Source: Henckelia pumila
Lineage: Eukaryota; Streptophyta; Magnoliopsida; Lamiales; Gesneriaceae
DNA: 64,000 nucleotides
Direction of reading: 5' to 3'
NCBI RefSeq assembly: GCF_033568475.1
Contig: NC_133121.1
Span: 2,480,001-2,544,000, forward strand
Below the pieces are notes generated by a model. It was not told the DNA's origin. It saw only the letters and a list, made by a program, of their open reading frames with translations, and searched no databases. The first letter of the stretch is position 1. Every line of letters begins with the position of its first letter. Position numbers and translations under genes: made by a program. This document shows positions 13,004 through 23,619 of the stretch, piece by piece.

Positions 13004-14241
13004 GGATGATGATTCGACGGCAGAGGAATTCAATCTCAGGACAAGTGATTTGAGAGGAAATATTTCAAAATGAAAATGAAGTGAGATATGCAGCTGAAGC
13101 TCAAGATTTGGGGACCTTATTGGGTCGAAGGTGGTCACATTGATAACATACAATTTAAGTGGGTTTTCATAATGGGCCTATAGATTACAAAATCGATCCA
13201 TTTTGACAAATGCTAAAGCTAATATTAAACCCACTCTTCAATAAGTTGCTTTCTATACTAGTCCCATTGGATACAAAATCGGTCCATCATGACTAATGCT
13301 AAGGCAAAGATTAAACCCACTTTTCAAGCCCAAAAATTAATTATGATTATATATAAGATGGATATCCGTGACACTGGTAGATCCGTCCTATATCTATAAT
13401 GATAGTAAATTTTTGATTAAAAAAATAACATTTTCATGAGTTAATCCAAAAAATAGACTTGTCTTTTAAAATTGATATGTGACTTTTAAGAATGTTTGAA
13501 AAGAAAAACAGTTGGTTTGTTTTTGTGTTAGCCATATTATGCATTACAAAGCAAATTATTTGAAGTAAAAAATTTTAACATATAAATCGTTAGTACTTGT
13601 AAACTCTCACGTTTAAATATAAGCTAAATTGTCGATGACTTGTAGCTGATTTAGCACCAAAATTTTTAGTATGAGACGATGTCTTGAGTTCGAGACTCAA
13701 TTATAACTCTCTCTCAATCAAAATATATATATAAAATAAATTAATTAAAAGTCGACTTAGCAAAAAGAGCAACCTATGAAAAGGTTAAAGATGAGAGAAA
13801 ACCATCTAGAATGGGCCCACCGCGTACGTACATTTTCAAAGAATCGACAATGTTACAATATCGCAGAGTGACTTAAAAACTCATAAGATCACATCACCCA
13901 ACAATCAAACTTTTTCGAAATGGAACATATCATGACTATATAGCCTAACAATGTAAAATTATAATTATGTTTCGAAATATTCATTCATATAAACAATATC
14001 AAGAACAAGAATTAAAATATACGCAATTGTGAAATATTTATTTTTCCATCGAGTAATGAATCCAACATCAAACTTTTTTTGCTTTTGAAAATAATAAATA
14101 CATATTTCCCTTCTTTTTTTAAAAAAAATAAATTTGATGGAGAACCTGATAATTTAATTTAAAAATAAAATAGTTTAGCTATTAGATTTTTTTCTTAGCA
14201 TAAGAGGACGAAAGCTCCCCCCGTGTCTTGCTGCTGCACCA
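13004..14241. other. Intergenic region between the TXNDC9-like and PPR genes
   Basis: The two genes diverge, so this stretch should hold both promoters. A GGCCCA/TGGGCC site II-type motif lies near 13172. A diverged direct repeat is listed separately. The remainder is AT-rich with no gene. Confidence 0.5.
13185..13326. repeat. Diverged tandem duplication, ~58 bp units
   Basis: Two copies, at about 13185-13242 and 13269-13326, share words such as TACAAAATCG, ATGCTAA and ATTAAACCCACT at a spacing of about 84 bases. The origin is unknown. Confidence 0.6.
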
Positions 14242-16716
14242 ATGGCAGAAAAAATAGCTCTCCCGCTGCTCCTCCCAAACCCACCGCCGCCAAAACCCTT
14301 CTTCCACGACTCCCACCCGCACTCCTCCGCCGTCTTACCCTCGCCTCCTCCGCAGAAGTTGACTCCTCTCCTCCCAGAATTGCTCCACCAGAGCCCCTCA
14401 ACCTCCTCCACTTCCCCCTTACCCCCAAATTCTCTGAACCCGCCTTCCTCCATTCCCAGAACACGACATCGCATTGGCAAACACAACGACGGGAACAAGG
14501 GAAAACCCTGGCTCCACCACCAACTCTCCCCTCAAGGTGAGCTTACACTTCAATCCCTTACTGACCATGAATTCAACATTGAAAACCTTGACGAGGTGTT
14601 AGTTACTCTGCTTGATTCTCACAATCGACAGAATGAGTTTTCGGAAGTGTTTATGGGAGATTTTTTGTCTGATGTTCAGTGTATAATTAAGGCACTGGGG
14701 TACCATAGAAAATGTGACCTGGCTTTAAGTGTGTTTGAGTGGATTAAGAAACGTTGTGATTCTAAAGATTTGATAAAAGGGTCTGTTGTGGCCGTGATCA
14801 TTAGTATGTTAGGCAAAGAAGGTCGGGTTTTGGAAGCTGCTTCTTTGCTTTACAAATTGCAGAAAGATGGATTTGGAATTGATGTTTATGCTTATACGTC
14901 TATGATATCGGTTTATGCAAGGAATGGTAGGTATAGGGAAGCTGTGATGGTTTTCAAGAAAATGGAGGAAGAAGGGTGCAAACCTACTTTAATCACATAT
15001 AATGTGATTTTGAATATATATGGGAAAATGGGCATGCCTTGGAATAAGATTTCGACGGTGTTTGAAGCAATGAAGAGTTCGGGTGTTGTTCCTGATGCTT
15101 ATACGTACAACACCATCATAAGTTGTTGTAGACGGGGATCTTTGTATGTGGAAGCAAAAGGGATTTTTGAAGAGATGAAATTAGCTGGATATGTGCCAGA
15201 TAAGGTTACATATAATACACTACTTGATGTTTATGGCAAGTCCAGGAGACCTAAGGAGGCAGTGGATATTTTGAGGGAGATGGAGTTTAATGGGTTTTCC
15301 CCAAGCATTGTGACGTTCAATTCTCTCATTTCTGCTTATTCTAGGGACGGTTTGTTGGAGGAGGCTTTGGAGCTAAAAGCTCAGATGCTCGAGAAAGGGA
15401 TTATGCCAGATGTGTTCACATATACAACTCTATTGTCAGGATTTGAGAAGGCGGGGAAGGATGAGTCAGCATTTAGGGTGTTTGAGGAGATGCGGAGTTC
15501 AGGTTGTAAACCAAACATATGTACTTTCAATGCACTGATTAAAATGTATGGAAACCGAGGAAAATTTACGGAAATGATGAAGGTATTTGATGATATAAAG
15601 GAATGTGGATGTACCGCGGATATTGTTACGTGGAACACCCTTTTGGCCGTGTTTGGGCGGAATGGGATGGATGCCGATGTGTCAGGGGTGTTCAAAGAGA
15701 TGAAAAGATCAGGTTTTGTGGCCGAGAGGGACACTTTTAACACCTTGATCGGTGCTTATAGTAGGTGTGGATTCTTTGAACAGTCCATGGCTATCTACAA
15801 GCGAATGTTAGAAGCAGGGGTCACTCCTGATCTTTCCACTTATAATGCCGTTTTGGCAGCTCTGGCTCGAGGAGGACTGTGGAAACAATCTGAAAAGGTC
15901 TTTGCTGAAATGAAAGATGGGCGGTGCAAACCTAATGAGCTGACTTATAGTTCTTTGCTACATGCTTACGCCAATGGGAAAGAAATTGAGAAGGTGCATG
16001 ATCTTGCCAAAGACATATACTCGCGTGCAATTGAACCTCATGCAGTGCTCTTGAAAACTCTCGTTCTAGTATACAGCAAGAGTGACCTGTTGAAGGAAAC
16101 TGAGCAAGCTTTTCTAGAGCTTAGAAACAGAGGGTTTTCTCCAGATATCACCACATTAAATTCCATGCTTTCCATTTATGGAAGGAGACAAATGATTGAT
16201 AAGGCCAACGAAATTTTGAGCTTTATGGAGACGAGAGGGTTCACGCATAGCTTGACGACATACAACAGCTTGATATACATGTTTAGCCGTTCCCTTAATT
16301 TTGTGAAATCTGAGGAAATACTAAGGGATATGTTGTCAAAAGGAATGAAACCGGATATCATTTCATATAATACAGTTATATATGCATATTGCAGGAACGG
16401 GAGAATGAGAGATGCATCACGGGTTTTTCTCGAAATGAGGGAATCTGGTCTCATGCCCGATGTTATCACATACAATACCTTTGTTTCAAGTTATGCAGCC
16501 GAGGCAATGTTTGTTGAGGCTATTGATGTGATCCGATACATGATCAAGCAGAAGTGCAAACCAAATGAGAGCACTTATAATTCCATCGTGGATTGGTACT
16601 GTAAGCTTAGTCGAAGGGATGAGGCTATAACCTTTGTCAGTAACCTTCGGACACTCAATCCCCATGTTTCTACCGATGAAGAACATAGATTATCAGAAAG
16701 ATTGAAGATGAGGTGA
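14242..16716 (+). CDS. P-class pentatricopeptide repeat protein, At5g02860 orthologue
   Basis: An intronless frame of 824 aa. It starts MAEKIALPLLLPN, like Arabidopsis At5g02860 (MADKLALPLLLPC), and stays similar to the end, so the start is well supported. The first ~90 residues are Pro/Ser-rich and lack acidic residues, as in a plastid transit peptide. From about residue 180 to 805 there are some 17-18 PPR motifs of about 35 residues, seen as cores such as PTLITYN, PDAYTYN, PDVFTYT, PDIVTWN, PDLSTYN and PDIISYN. There is no E, DYW or SMR domain at the C-terminus. P-class PPR proteins bind organelle RNA and stabilise, process or help translate it; the RNA target of this one is not known to me. 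The repeat at the HAVLLK core is the least canonical. The frame is intact. Confidence 0.97.
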   Translation: MAEKIALPLLLPNPPPPKPFFHDSHPHSSAVLPSPPPQKLTPLLPELLHQSPSTSSTSPLPPNSLNPPSSIPRTRHRIGKHNDGNKGKPWLHHQLSPQGELTLQSLTDHEFNIENLDEVLVTLLDSHNRQNEFSEVFMGDFLSDVQCIIKALGYHRKCDLALSVFEWIKKRCDSKDLIKGSVVAVIISMLGKEGRVLEAASLLYKLQKDGFGIDVYAYTSMISVYARNGRYREAVMVFKKMEEEGCKPTLITYNVILNIYGKMGMPWNKISTVFEAMKSSGVVPDAYTYNTIISCCRRGSLYVEAKGIFEEMKLAGYVPDKVTYNTLLDVYGKSRRPKEAVDILREMEFNGFSPSIVTFNSLISAYSRDGLLEEALELKAQMLEKGIMPDVFTYTTLLSGFEKAGKDESAFRVFEEMRSSGCKPNICTFNALIKMYGNRGKFTEMMKVFDDIKECGCTADIVTWNTLLAVFGRNGMDADVSGVFKEMKRSGFVAERDTFNTLIGAYSRCGFFEQSMAIYKRMLEAGVTPDLSTYNAVLAALARGGLWKQSEKVFAEMKDGRCKPNELTYSSLLHAYANGKEIEKVHDLAKDIYSRAIEPHAVLLKTLVLVYSKSDLLKETEQAFLELRNRGFSPDITTLNSMLSIYGRRQMIDKANEILSFMETRGFTHSLTTYNSLIYMFSRSLNFVKSEEILRDMLSKGMKPDIISYNTVIYAYCRNGRMRDASRVFLEMRESGLMPDVITYNTFVSSYAAEAMFVEAIDVIRYMIKQKCKPNESTYNSIVDWYCKLSRRDEAITFVSNLRTLNPHVSTDEEHRLSERLKMR

Positions 16717-17012
16717 CAATGTCTTTACGGCTCGAAAAGATGGTACCAATTCTTGACGGACAAATCAAAGGTGGATCATCGAAAACATAAATATACTCAG
16801 GTATGTATAGTGTTTTTCGAACAAGTAGAAATGTAACTGTAGCACACAATAGATAGTCGATGATCCAAGATCGTTGTACACTTTTGGTAGCTCATCAAAT
16901 TGTAAATCGTTCCGTGTCTTGAAGTCGCAAGATTCATTACATAATACCTGTTAATGGAAACTTTATTCGGTTCGATTGGGCCATATAAATGTTTTGATAC
17001 TGGCTTGGGATG
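16717..17012. other. Short intergenic gap, 3' ends of two convergent genes
   Basis: The PPR gene and the SWS1-like gene converge here. The ~296 bases should contain both 3' UTRs and poly(A) sites. I see nothing else. Confidence 0.5.
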
Positions 17013-17806
17013 CTAAACCTTGGACAGTAACAAGGCTAATTCCACATCAGAAACTTTAACTTCGACGCATGCTCCAGTTGAGGCGGCAACTCTTGCTGCA
17101 AGTTGATGTTTACACTGAAAATGAAAGTGAGAAATTATCTCCACGGAAAAAAGCTTAAAGAACAAGAAATTTTTTAAAAAAACCAATAAATATGTATTGT
17201 CTATATCTTACACAAAGCTGCTCCCCTCGGTTCACCACATCATAGAAGAAAGAATAACAAGCACAATAGTGTTCTGCATAGCACAGATATTCCTCCTTCC
17301 TCCGAGATTCTCCCACAACCTGTTTGAAAAAAAGAAATTGCAGAAGATCTGAAAGCCTTTTATTACTCCTTTTTAACGCTACCCAGCTTAATCAAAATAA
17401 GTGAAAATGAAGCAAGTAAAGTAATAACAGACACCTGAAAAACTGAGCGACCACTGGGCTCACCGGAGATCCTCTTGACACCCCTTTGATCAACGATCTT
17501 GGTCGCTCTCTCGAAATTCTTCCCGAACAAGAAATGCAATCTGGGACGTTATCATAGAAATTAAAGACAATCCCAACACTGGGAATTGCGAAAATAGAAG
17601 GAATAATAGTTTACATTGCCAGCTGATCATCGGTCACTGTTCCCATTTTCCATCAGCGTCGTGAAAATATTCATAACACAGGAAGATGAGTGTGGAGAAT
17701 CGAAAAAGATATTGGCATTATTATTGTGAATGAAATGGAATAGACCTGCGCGATTGGAATCGATATCCTTCCACACCGATTCTGCCACCAAACTACAAGT
17801 GCTCAT
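17013..17806 (-). CDS. SWS1: SWIM zinc-finger protein, SWS1/ZSWIM7 homologue
   Basis: Five minus-strand exons join in frame: 17746-17806, 17615-17636, 17435-17540, 17212-17319 and 17013-17114, giving 132 aa. Exon 2 is only 22 bases. The C-terminal half holds a SWIM zinc finger, CAC(Y)...C-x-H, seen as HYCACYSFF followed by QLCCKHQLAARVA, with the intron between exons 4 and 5 falling inside it. A small protein with one SWIM finger and this context is the SWS1/ZSWIM7 type, called SSN2 in Arabidopsis. It pairs with RAD51 paralogues in a Shu-like complex in homologous recombination and in defence gene control. I identified it from motif, size and sequence memory, not from a search. The gene is intact. 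Confidence 0.88.
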
Positions 17807-18910
17807 TCTTGAAGGGTTCCTGCAGGAAAGCTTCTCGATTGGAGAAGAAGAAACTCACGCAATTGGTTTCTGTTTTGCGTCTGTGGGAGCGGGAAGGTAA
17901 CTTATGCATAGCTCCATTTTTGGGGAAATAATAAATGTACATAAATAAACATATTTAAGAGCGGTTATATATAATATTTCTGAGGTGAGACATTTTGTGA
18001 ATATATTTATTATTATTATTTTACTGTGAAAATATTTTGGCTATTGTTTAAAGGAAAAATTGCATTTTTTTTGTCGATTATTTTGTCTCTTTGTCATTTT
18101 GGCCTTTTAAATTATCAAATTCCAGTCATAATTTGTTTTTTTTTGTCTTTTGACAAGTCAGTCATAATTGTTATCTTTATAACTTTGTTGATTTTTTTTA
18201 CTACAATTTTAGTTTTTTTTTTTTTAAGATTTATGTGTGATGTCAATGGAACACTAAAGTCTAAACACGATCGGAAGAGAAGAGAGACTAAAATTGTTTT
18301 AAAAAAATACATAACTTTGAAATTTGACAATATTTAAGATCGAATTTGTACTATAAAGAGCCAAAATTACATAGTTTCCTTCTTTAAAAATGAAAATTTC
18401 TATCTATTTAAAAAAAAGTGATAAATTACACAATTATGAACATGAGGATAAAACCAGATTCTATTTTAGATTTTATTTTATTTGATCATATAGTTTCTTC
18501 CCATGGTAGCTAAGATATATATCCGACAAAAATCCTATAATTATATATAGCATTCTTCATTTTGCATTACAATAATATTATTAAACAAATCAGCTTCTCA
18601 TCCTGAGTAGTCATTAGTCAACTAGTCATATCACCATTTATCATATCATGATTCATATTATTAAAAAAACAACACAAAGTTTAGCAAAAGATTTGAGATA
18701 AAACCATAAAATGACTCAAAAACATTAACTAAATATATGAACATAAATTTTAAACTATCAAAGCAATTACAGAGAACCAAACCAACCAAGAAATATATTC
18801 AGACACTACAACACTCTCAACGACAAAAACTAGCTCAGTATACAAACAGAAATGTACACACACAGTTCAATCATATATTCAACTATCAGGCTCTCTATAA
18901 GAAGACACGG
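17807..18910. other. Intergenic region between SWS1-like and PP2C genes
   Basis: Upstream of SWS1 there is no clear promoter element. Between about 18040 and 18380 an AT-rich block starts with AATTGCA and ends with a partly matching inverted sequence. It may be an old long-inverted-repeat element of the type seen at 50.8 kb, but the match is too weak to bound. The last ~200 bases should be PP2C 3' UTR. Confidence 0.4.
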
Positions 18911-21711
18911 TCAATAGGCAACCCCTGATAGGGTTTCCTCGTTGGGAAAAACCTTGTCACCTGAACTCTCAACTACTTCATCTGAGTTATAAGAATATAA
19001 GTCGACGGGAGCCGTCACGCAGCCGAAAGAACCTTGTTTTTTATTAATATTTGAAGAGTTATGATGATCTAGATAAACAACTATAACAGTTATATCGTCG
19101 TGGAAATGCCGTCTCGTTCCCTTCTCCATCTTCTTAATGTCTTTATACCTCATTTCTTTCTTTTTAGAAGCAGCTTGAAGTGCAGCTTCTACTAATCTCT
19201 TGGATATTCCCTGCGGAAAAAATCACAAGAAGGTAAGTCGGTAGCTCACTTGAGAATCCATGGAATGATTCATGGGCGTTGTAAAAGAGACATCTGAACC
19301 TAAATCGAAAAGGTAAGTGACAAGTACGCAGCCAAACTTATTGAAGAATAGGTTATGGATAAGAATGCAATATGACATGATTCAAAACTTTTGTAGGAAG
19401 GATAGCTTGTCGTTGTAAAAAAAGAGAGAGCTCTAGTCGTGATTTGATTAAGCATGTACATGCAACATAACTTCTCATGATAATCCAAGAAAGAATTCAG
19501 CATAAGTATGAACACTCTTGGAGAACAATAAGACTGCAACAACGAAAATCAAAAGGAGAACGTAAATGGAATTGATTCAATCTTAGTCACCCAGTAAAAC
19601 AAGGCCCTTGATTTGAAATGCAAAAATTGCAACCGAGATTACACCAATTGTAAATTTGCGGACAGCTATAAGAAATTCACAACCGTTCAGGAGGAAGTGA
19701 GCTTACCGATCTTGGACATTTAGATACTATTTCCACAGCTGTTTCATCACTGAGGTGTTCCCAGAGGCCATCAGAGGCAAAAATTACAAACAAATCCTCT
19801 GGCTTAAGTTTTCTAGTCACGATGGAAGGTTCGGCTGTCAACAATGGTCGCTTCATCGGAATGTAATTTCCATATTGTAGAAAATTTGGGTCTCTGTAAA
19901 ACTCGGGTTTCTTTAAATAAACATCACCTATGGATCTTGACACCTGGATGTAACAAATAAAAAGTTTACTGTTTTCACACCAACGGGAGATGTTATAACA
20001 GAAACAAGAATGATGGAAAGCGAGCAGACCACATTTCTCATCAAACCACCATGAAGACCTTTAACTTAGAGGTAAACAAACAATAAATAGAACCTAAAGG
20101 CTAAAATCATGAAGACCTTCGAGTAATTATGATCATTCGTGATCTTCAGGTTGGACAAATAGAAAGGCAAAACACTTTATTTTCACCGGAATCACAAAGC
20201 TTTGCTTTACTAAGTCTTCATGTGCATCTCATGCGGCGGAAGGCACACTACTTTGACTTCAGCGACATGAGACAGGCAAGAGGCAGAGCATGTGATTCCT
20301 GGAAGAGTAGCCAATATAACAACCCTTCAGAACAAACTTGATGGTGTGCCTTACATGCTGCTTTTCATAATTCATAGATAAGAATGAAATAAATGAAGAA
20401 TCAGCAAATGCATAAGAGACTGATTTGACTCATCGAACAACCATTCCTTCAATCAAAAATTCATTATTATCGTGTAACTATCGCCATGAATAATTAAGAC
20501 AGAATCAGAGGAAATACTAGTCCACACATTCACTTGTGTTTAGAGAGAAGTAGTGCCAAAAAGTTTCGGACAAAGATCTTTCACAAGACACAAGAAGTAG
20601 AAGATCACTTCTTGTTTCACAAGACACTAATTCGACTCTTTTCACGTTCCCAATATGGATTCTAAGGCATGTCAAATGTGAGGTTGAATCATCTATTCAT
20701 CATAAATTCCAAGCTCCAGTCGATGAAGAAATTGATTCACCAATTAATTACCTGAATAATGCCCTTGATTCTCCATACACCACGGCAATTGACCACTACA
20801 GGAGAATCATCGGGGTGAAGCTCTTCAACCTCCTTCCTAATGTTTTCATAGGAAACGTTATGGTCTATCGTCAATCTTTCCGCCACAACTAAATTCTTCC
20901 CGTCAACTGAACCTCTTTTGCCAAGAACCGCTCTTGAATCACCTAAATTTGCTACATATAGCTCACCCTTTGAGATTACACCAACCAGGCAACATGATCC
21001 TGCGAAAGCTATCTGGGGTTTCATAGGCAACGCTCTCTTCACTAACCCAGTAAAATCCTCTTCCGTTGCATTAAAAGCCTTGTTTATAGCATCTGGTGAT
21101 AAACCCCCCAGTTCCGTAGCAAATTCTGAGAAATAAAACAAAAAAATTCAGAATTTTGGAGAAAAAATGAAATAATCGTTAAATTAAATCTAAAGTTGAA
21201 TTATTAAAGAAAGAGAACTATCTGAGCAGATAAGCGAAACATACATCTATACTAGGTCGGACCGAGCAACAAAGTTCAAATTGTAAGCGAAACACACATA
21301 TCTATACTATATTAATCTTGGCCTCCTGGGTCGCCACTGCATTCCAAGCTTATTAATTTAAACGAAATTTATAAAAACCATATTAAATCATCAAAAAATA
21401 ATAATAACTTCCAGAAAAATTCACGATGAAGAACAAACTTCAAGAACGTTACTGCGTATATAAGGGAAGAGGTAGCGGTTGACAAAGCGGGAGGCCTCGG
21501 ATCCACCATGACCGTCGTAAACACCAATATACGTCTCAGAAGGGGATGTAAAAACCTGGCTCTGATCTTCAAGCTTGGAATTCGCCTGTACCACGGCCAT
21601 TGAGAAGTCCCCGGCGGCGTGCGGCTTCAATTCCATTTTCCACATCAATTCGTCGCCATTTTGACTCCCCCGGCAGCAATCAAGTGGCCTCGTATAGCGT
21701 GATCGCGGCAT
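18911..21711 (-). CDS. Protein phosphatase 2C, clade D
   Basis: Four minus-strand exons join in frame: 21453-21711, 20752-21125, 19707-19943 and 18911-19210, giving 389 aa. PP2C metal and catalytic motifs are all present: YDGHGG (D66, G67), GDSRAVLG (D149), FASDGLWE (D269) and [12 protein letters not shown] (D328, D329). [13 protein letters not shown] and [15 protein letters not shown] are typical of clade D, whose members remove phosphate from the plasma-membrane H+-ATPase C-terminus and are held off by SAUR proteins during auxin-driven cell growth. That role is from the family and is not shown here. The short N-terminus ([15 protein letters not shown]) differs from the usual hydrophobic start of many clade D members. 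It looks functional. Confidence 0.95.
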
Positions 21712-22226
21712 TTCCTTCTTTTCTGATTCCTCTGTGGTTGCAGTTTGAGGATTTCGAGGTTTTACGTCGGAAGTTGGAGAGGTTTTGAAGATAGTAGTAC
21801 AAGCTTGGGTTTATAAACGCGTTATACTTTTTTTAATTCTAAAAAACAAAAAAGTCAATTGACTAATTTTCGAACAAATCTAACAATAAACAACAAATAA
21901 ACATATTCGTATACATAATATATCTGAAAATTATATATGTAATTTGATTTTTTTTTATACAATACCACATACAATTCGACTAATTATGAAAGAAAAAAAA
22001 ATGTTCGTGTAATCTTGTTTTTATTTGTACATTGATTCAATTCGATTAATTATTTGGCTTATAAGTAAACATAAAAAGTATCAATAACTGAATTATTGTT
22101 GGATTGTTTTCCGAGTCATTCGTTAATATCTTGAAAACTTCAAGTTTCAATATATTATTTATGGACATGAGAGAATGTGTCACATATCTTATATCGATTG
22201 GATAAAGTTATAAATTATACATATAC

Positions 22227-22250
22227 ATATATATATATATATATATATAT
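22227..22250. repeat. (AT)n microsatellite
   Basis: About 12 uninterrupted AT units. Confidence 0.9.
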
Positions 22251-22673
22251 GGATTTTGACAATCCTCCACTCCAACTAATTTTTTTTGGAGTTAAAGTTA
22301 GACTCAAATTTATAATATTTAACAACGGTGATGTCTCCTGATCAATTATTATGTGTAACTTTTCAAACACGTATTGAGAAATCAGAGTGGTGAGTTGGTG
22401 CTTCTTTATCATAGATATTGACTTGACCTAATTTTTGGGCTGCAAAGCTAATAGTGGTGGGGTTATTGTTTGGTAAGACTTTTGCCAAAGGGTCATGCGT
22501 AATTGAGGGGTTATGACATCATCGTTAGATAAAAGAGTGCTTCATTCATATGTAAAGGTACTTGTCAATGCATGGCCTAGCCCACTTTGATTTAATATGA
22601 ACTTAGAGTCGAGTCGGATCGAAGTTTCATATTTTAATCATTTTGGACCAGAGGTGATTCATTCAGACATTAA

Positions 22674-22757
22674 AATAGTGTTTGAAAAAGTTTTTAAAAA
22701 CACTTATCAGTGAGGTAAGAAAAAACTGAGAAGTACTTCCTAAAAGCTTTTCAAAAC
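22674..22757. repeat. Short imperfect hairpin (miniature foldback)
   Basis: The left arm around AGTGTTTGAAAA and the right arm around CTTTTCAAAACACT pair imperfectly over about 30 bases. The outer TAGTGTTT word is shared with the cleaner hairpin at 41313-41392. Confidence 0.5.
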
Positions 22758-22767
22758 ACTGCCTAAG

Positions 22768-23005
22768 AGCACCGTTTGATTTGAGTGATAAGATAAGTAA
22801 TCCATAGATAAGTAATATAATGTAAATTAAAAATAAATAAGAAAAAATAGTTAATACATTATTTGATTTGATGGATAGATTATAATTTATTTGATTTAAT
22901 TGATATAAAATTATTAATTAATAAATAGATAAATAATATGACAAAAATAAGGCGAAATTGATTGGGATAAGTTATACATAGATTAATAATACATCAAACC
23001 ATAAA
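22768..23005. mobile_element. MITE-like element with GTTTGAT ends
   Basis: The left end reads CACCGTTTGATTTGAG and the right end, inverted, reads TTTATGGTTTGATGTA; TAATCTATG-type words recur inside both. A similar GCATCGTTTGATTCGTG end occurs at 28292. No clear target-site duplication was found, so the boundaries are rough. Confidence 0.35.
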
Positions 23006-23619
23006 GATGATGATAGTCTCATAATAAAAGGAAATTAGAAATATGAATCATAGATTGAGTCTTGACGTTAGTGTGAGCTTGGGATTTTTATGACAGTGAT
23101 AAGTATTTTGTAAATTTACTCCTTTTTTTTTTTTATCAGCTTTCGATATCGAATATATAGTTTTTATTGATCACTTGACTTGAGATAGTGATTAGCATTT
23201 TCATCACAAAAGTACCCATCATTCAGACAGACTTGAATGAATCAAACATTTGAATTCTCGCTGCATTTTTGTGTCAAATTTCCAAGTAATTTGAGTTCAA
23301 GCGATGACTTCTAGACATGGGACCAGAAGCCAAGTTGACTTGCCCCAACATATTGCAACCATTTTCTAATCTTTCATACTACGACTTGCATACCATGATT
23401 TTTATCGTTTATCCGAAACACGAGAGCCATGTAGTTTCTTGTTGCACTTAGGTAGATTGTGGGACATGCGTGCCAACATGTTTTTATCTCGTCACATGCA
23501 CTCGATGCCAAAACATGTATTCCGGAGAAACTGCCGACTACTAATCGTAAACTTTCTACTAGTACTACTCACATCGGAGGTAGATAGAATTCGCACGCAC
23601 CAGTCCGATGAAAACCGAG

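Larger units (their letters stand above)
21712..23619. other. Intergenic region between PP2C and RHY1A genes
   Basis: This holds the PP2C promoter, an (AT)12 microsatellite at 22227-22250, a short hairpin and a MITE-like stretch listed separately, and the RHY1A 3' UTR next to 23619. No gene is seen. Confidence 0.5.

Noticed and set aside
21230-21330. Repeated AAGCGAAACA and TCTATACTA words in PP2C intron 1 as a Helitron start
   Set aside because: Only a short duplicated word, with no 3' hairpin or CTRR end nearby.
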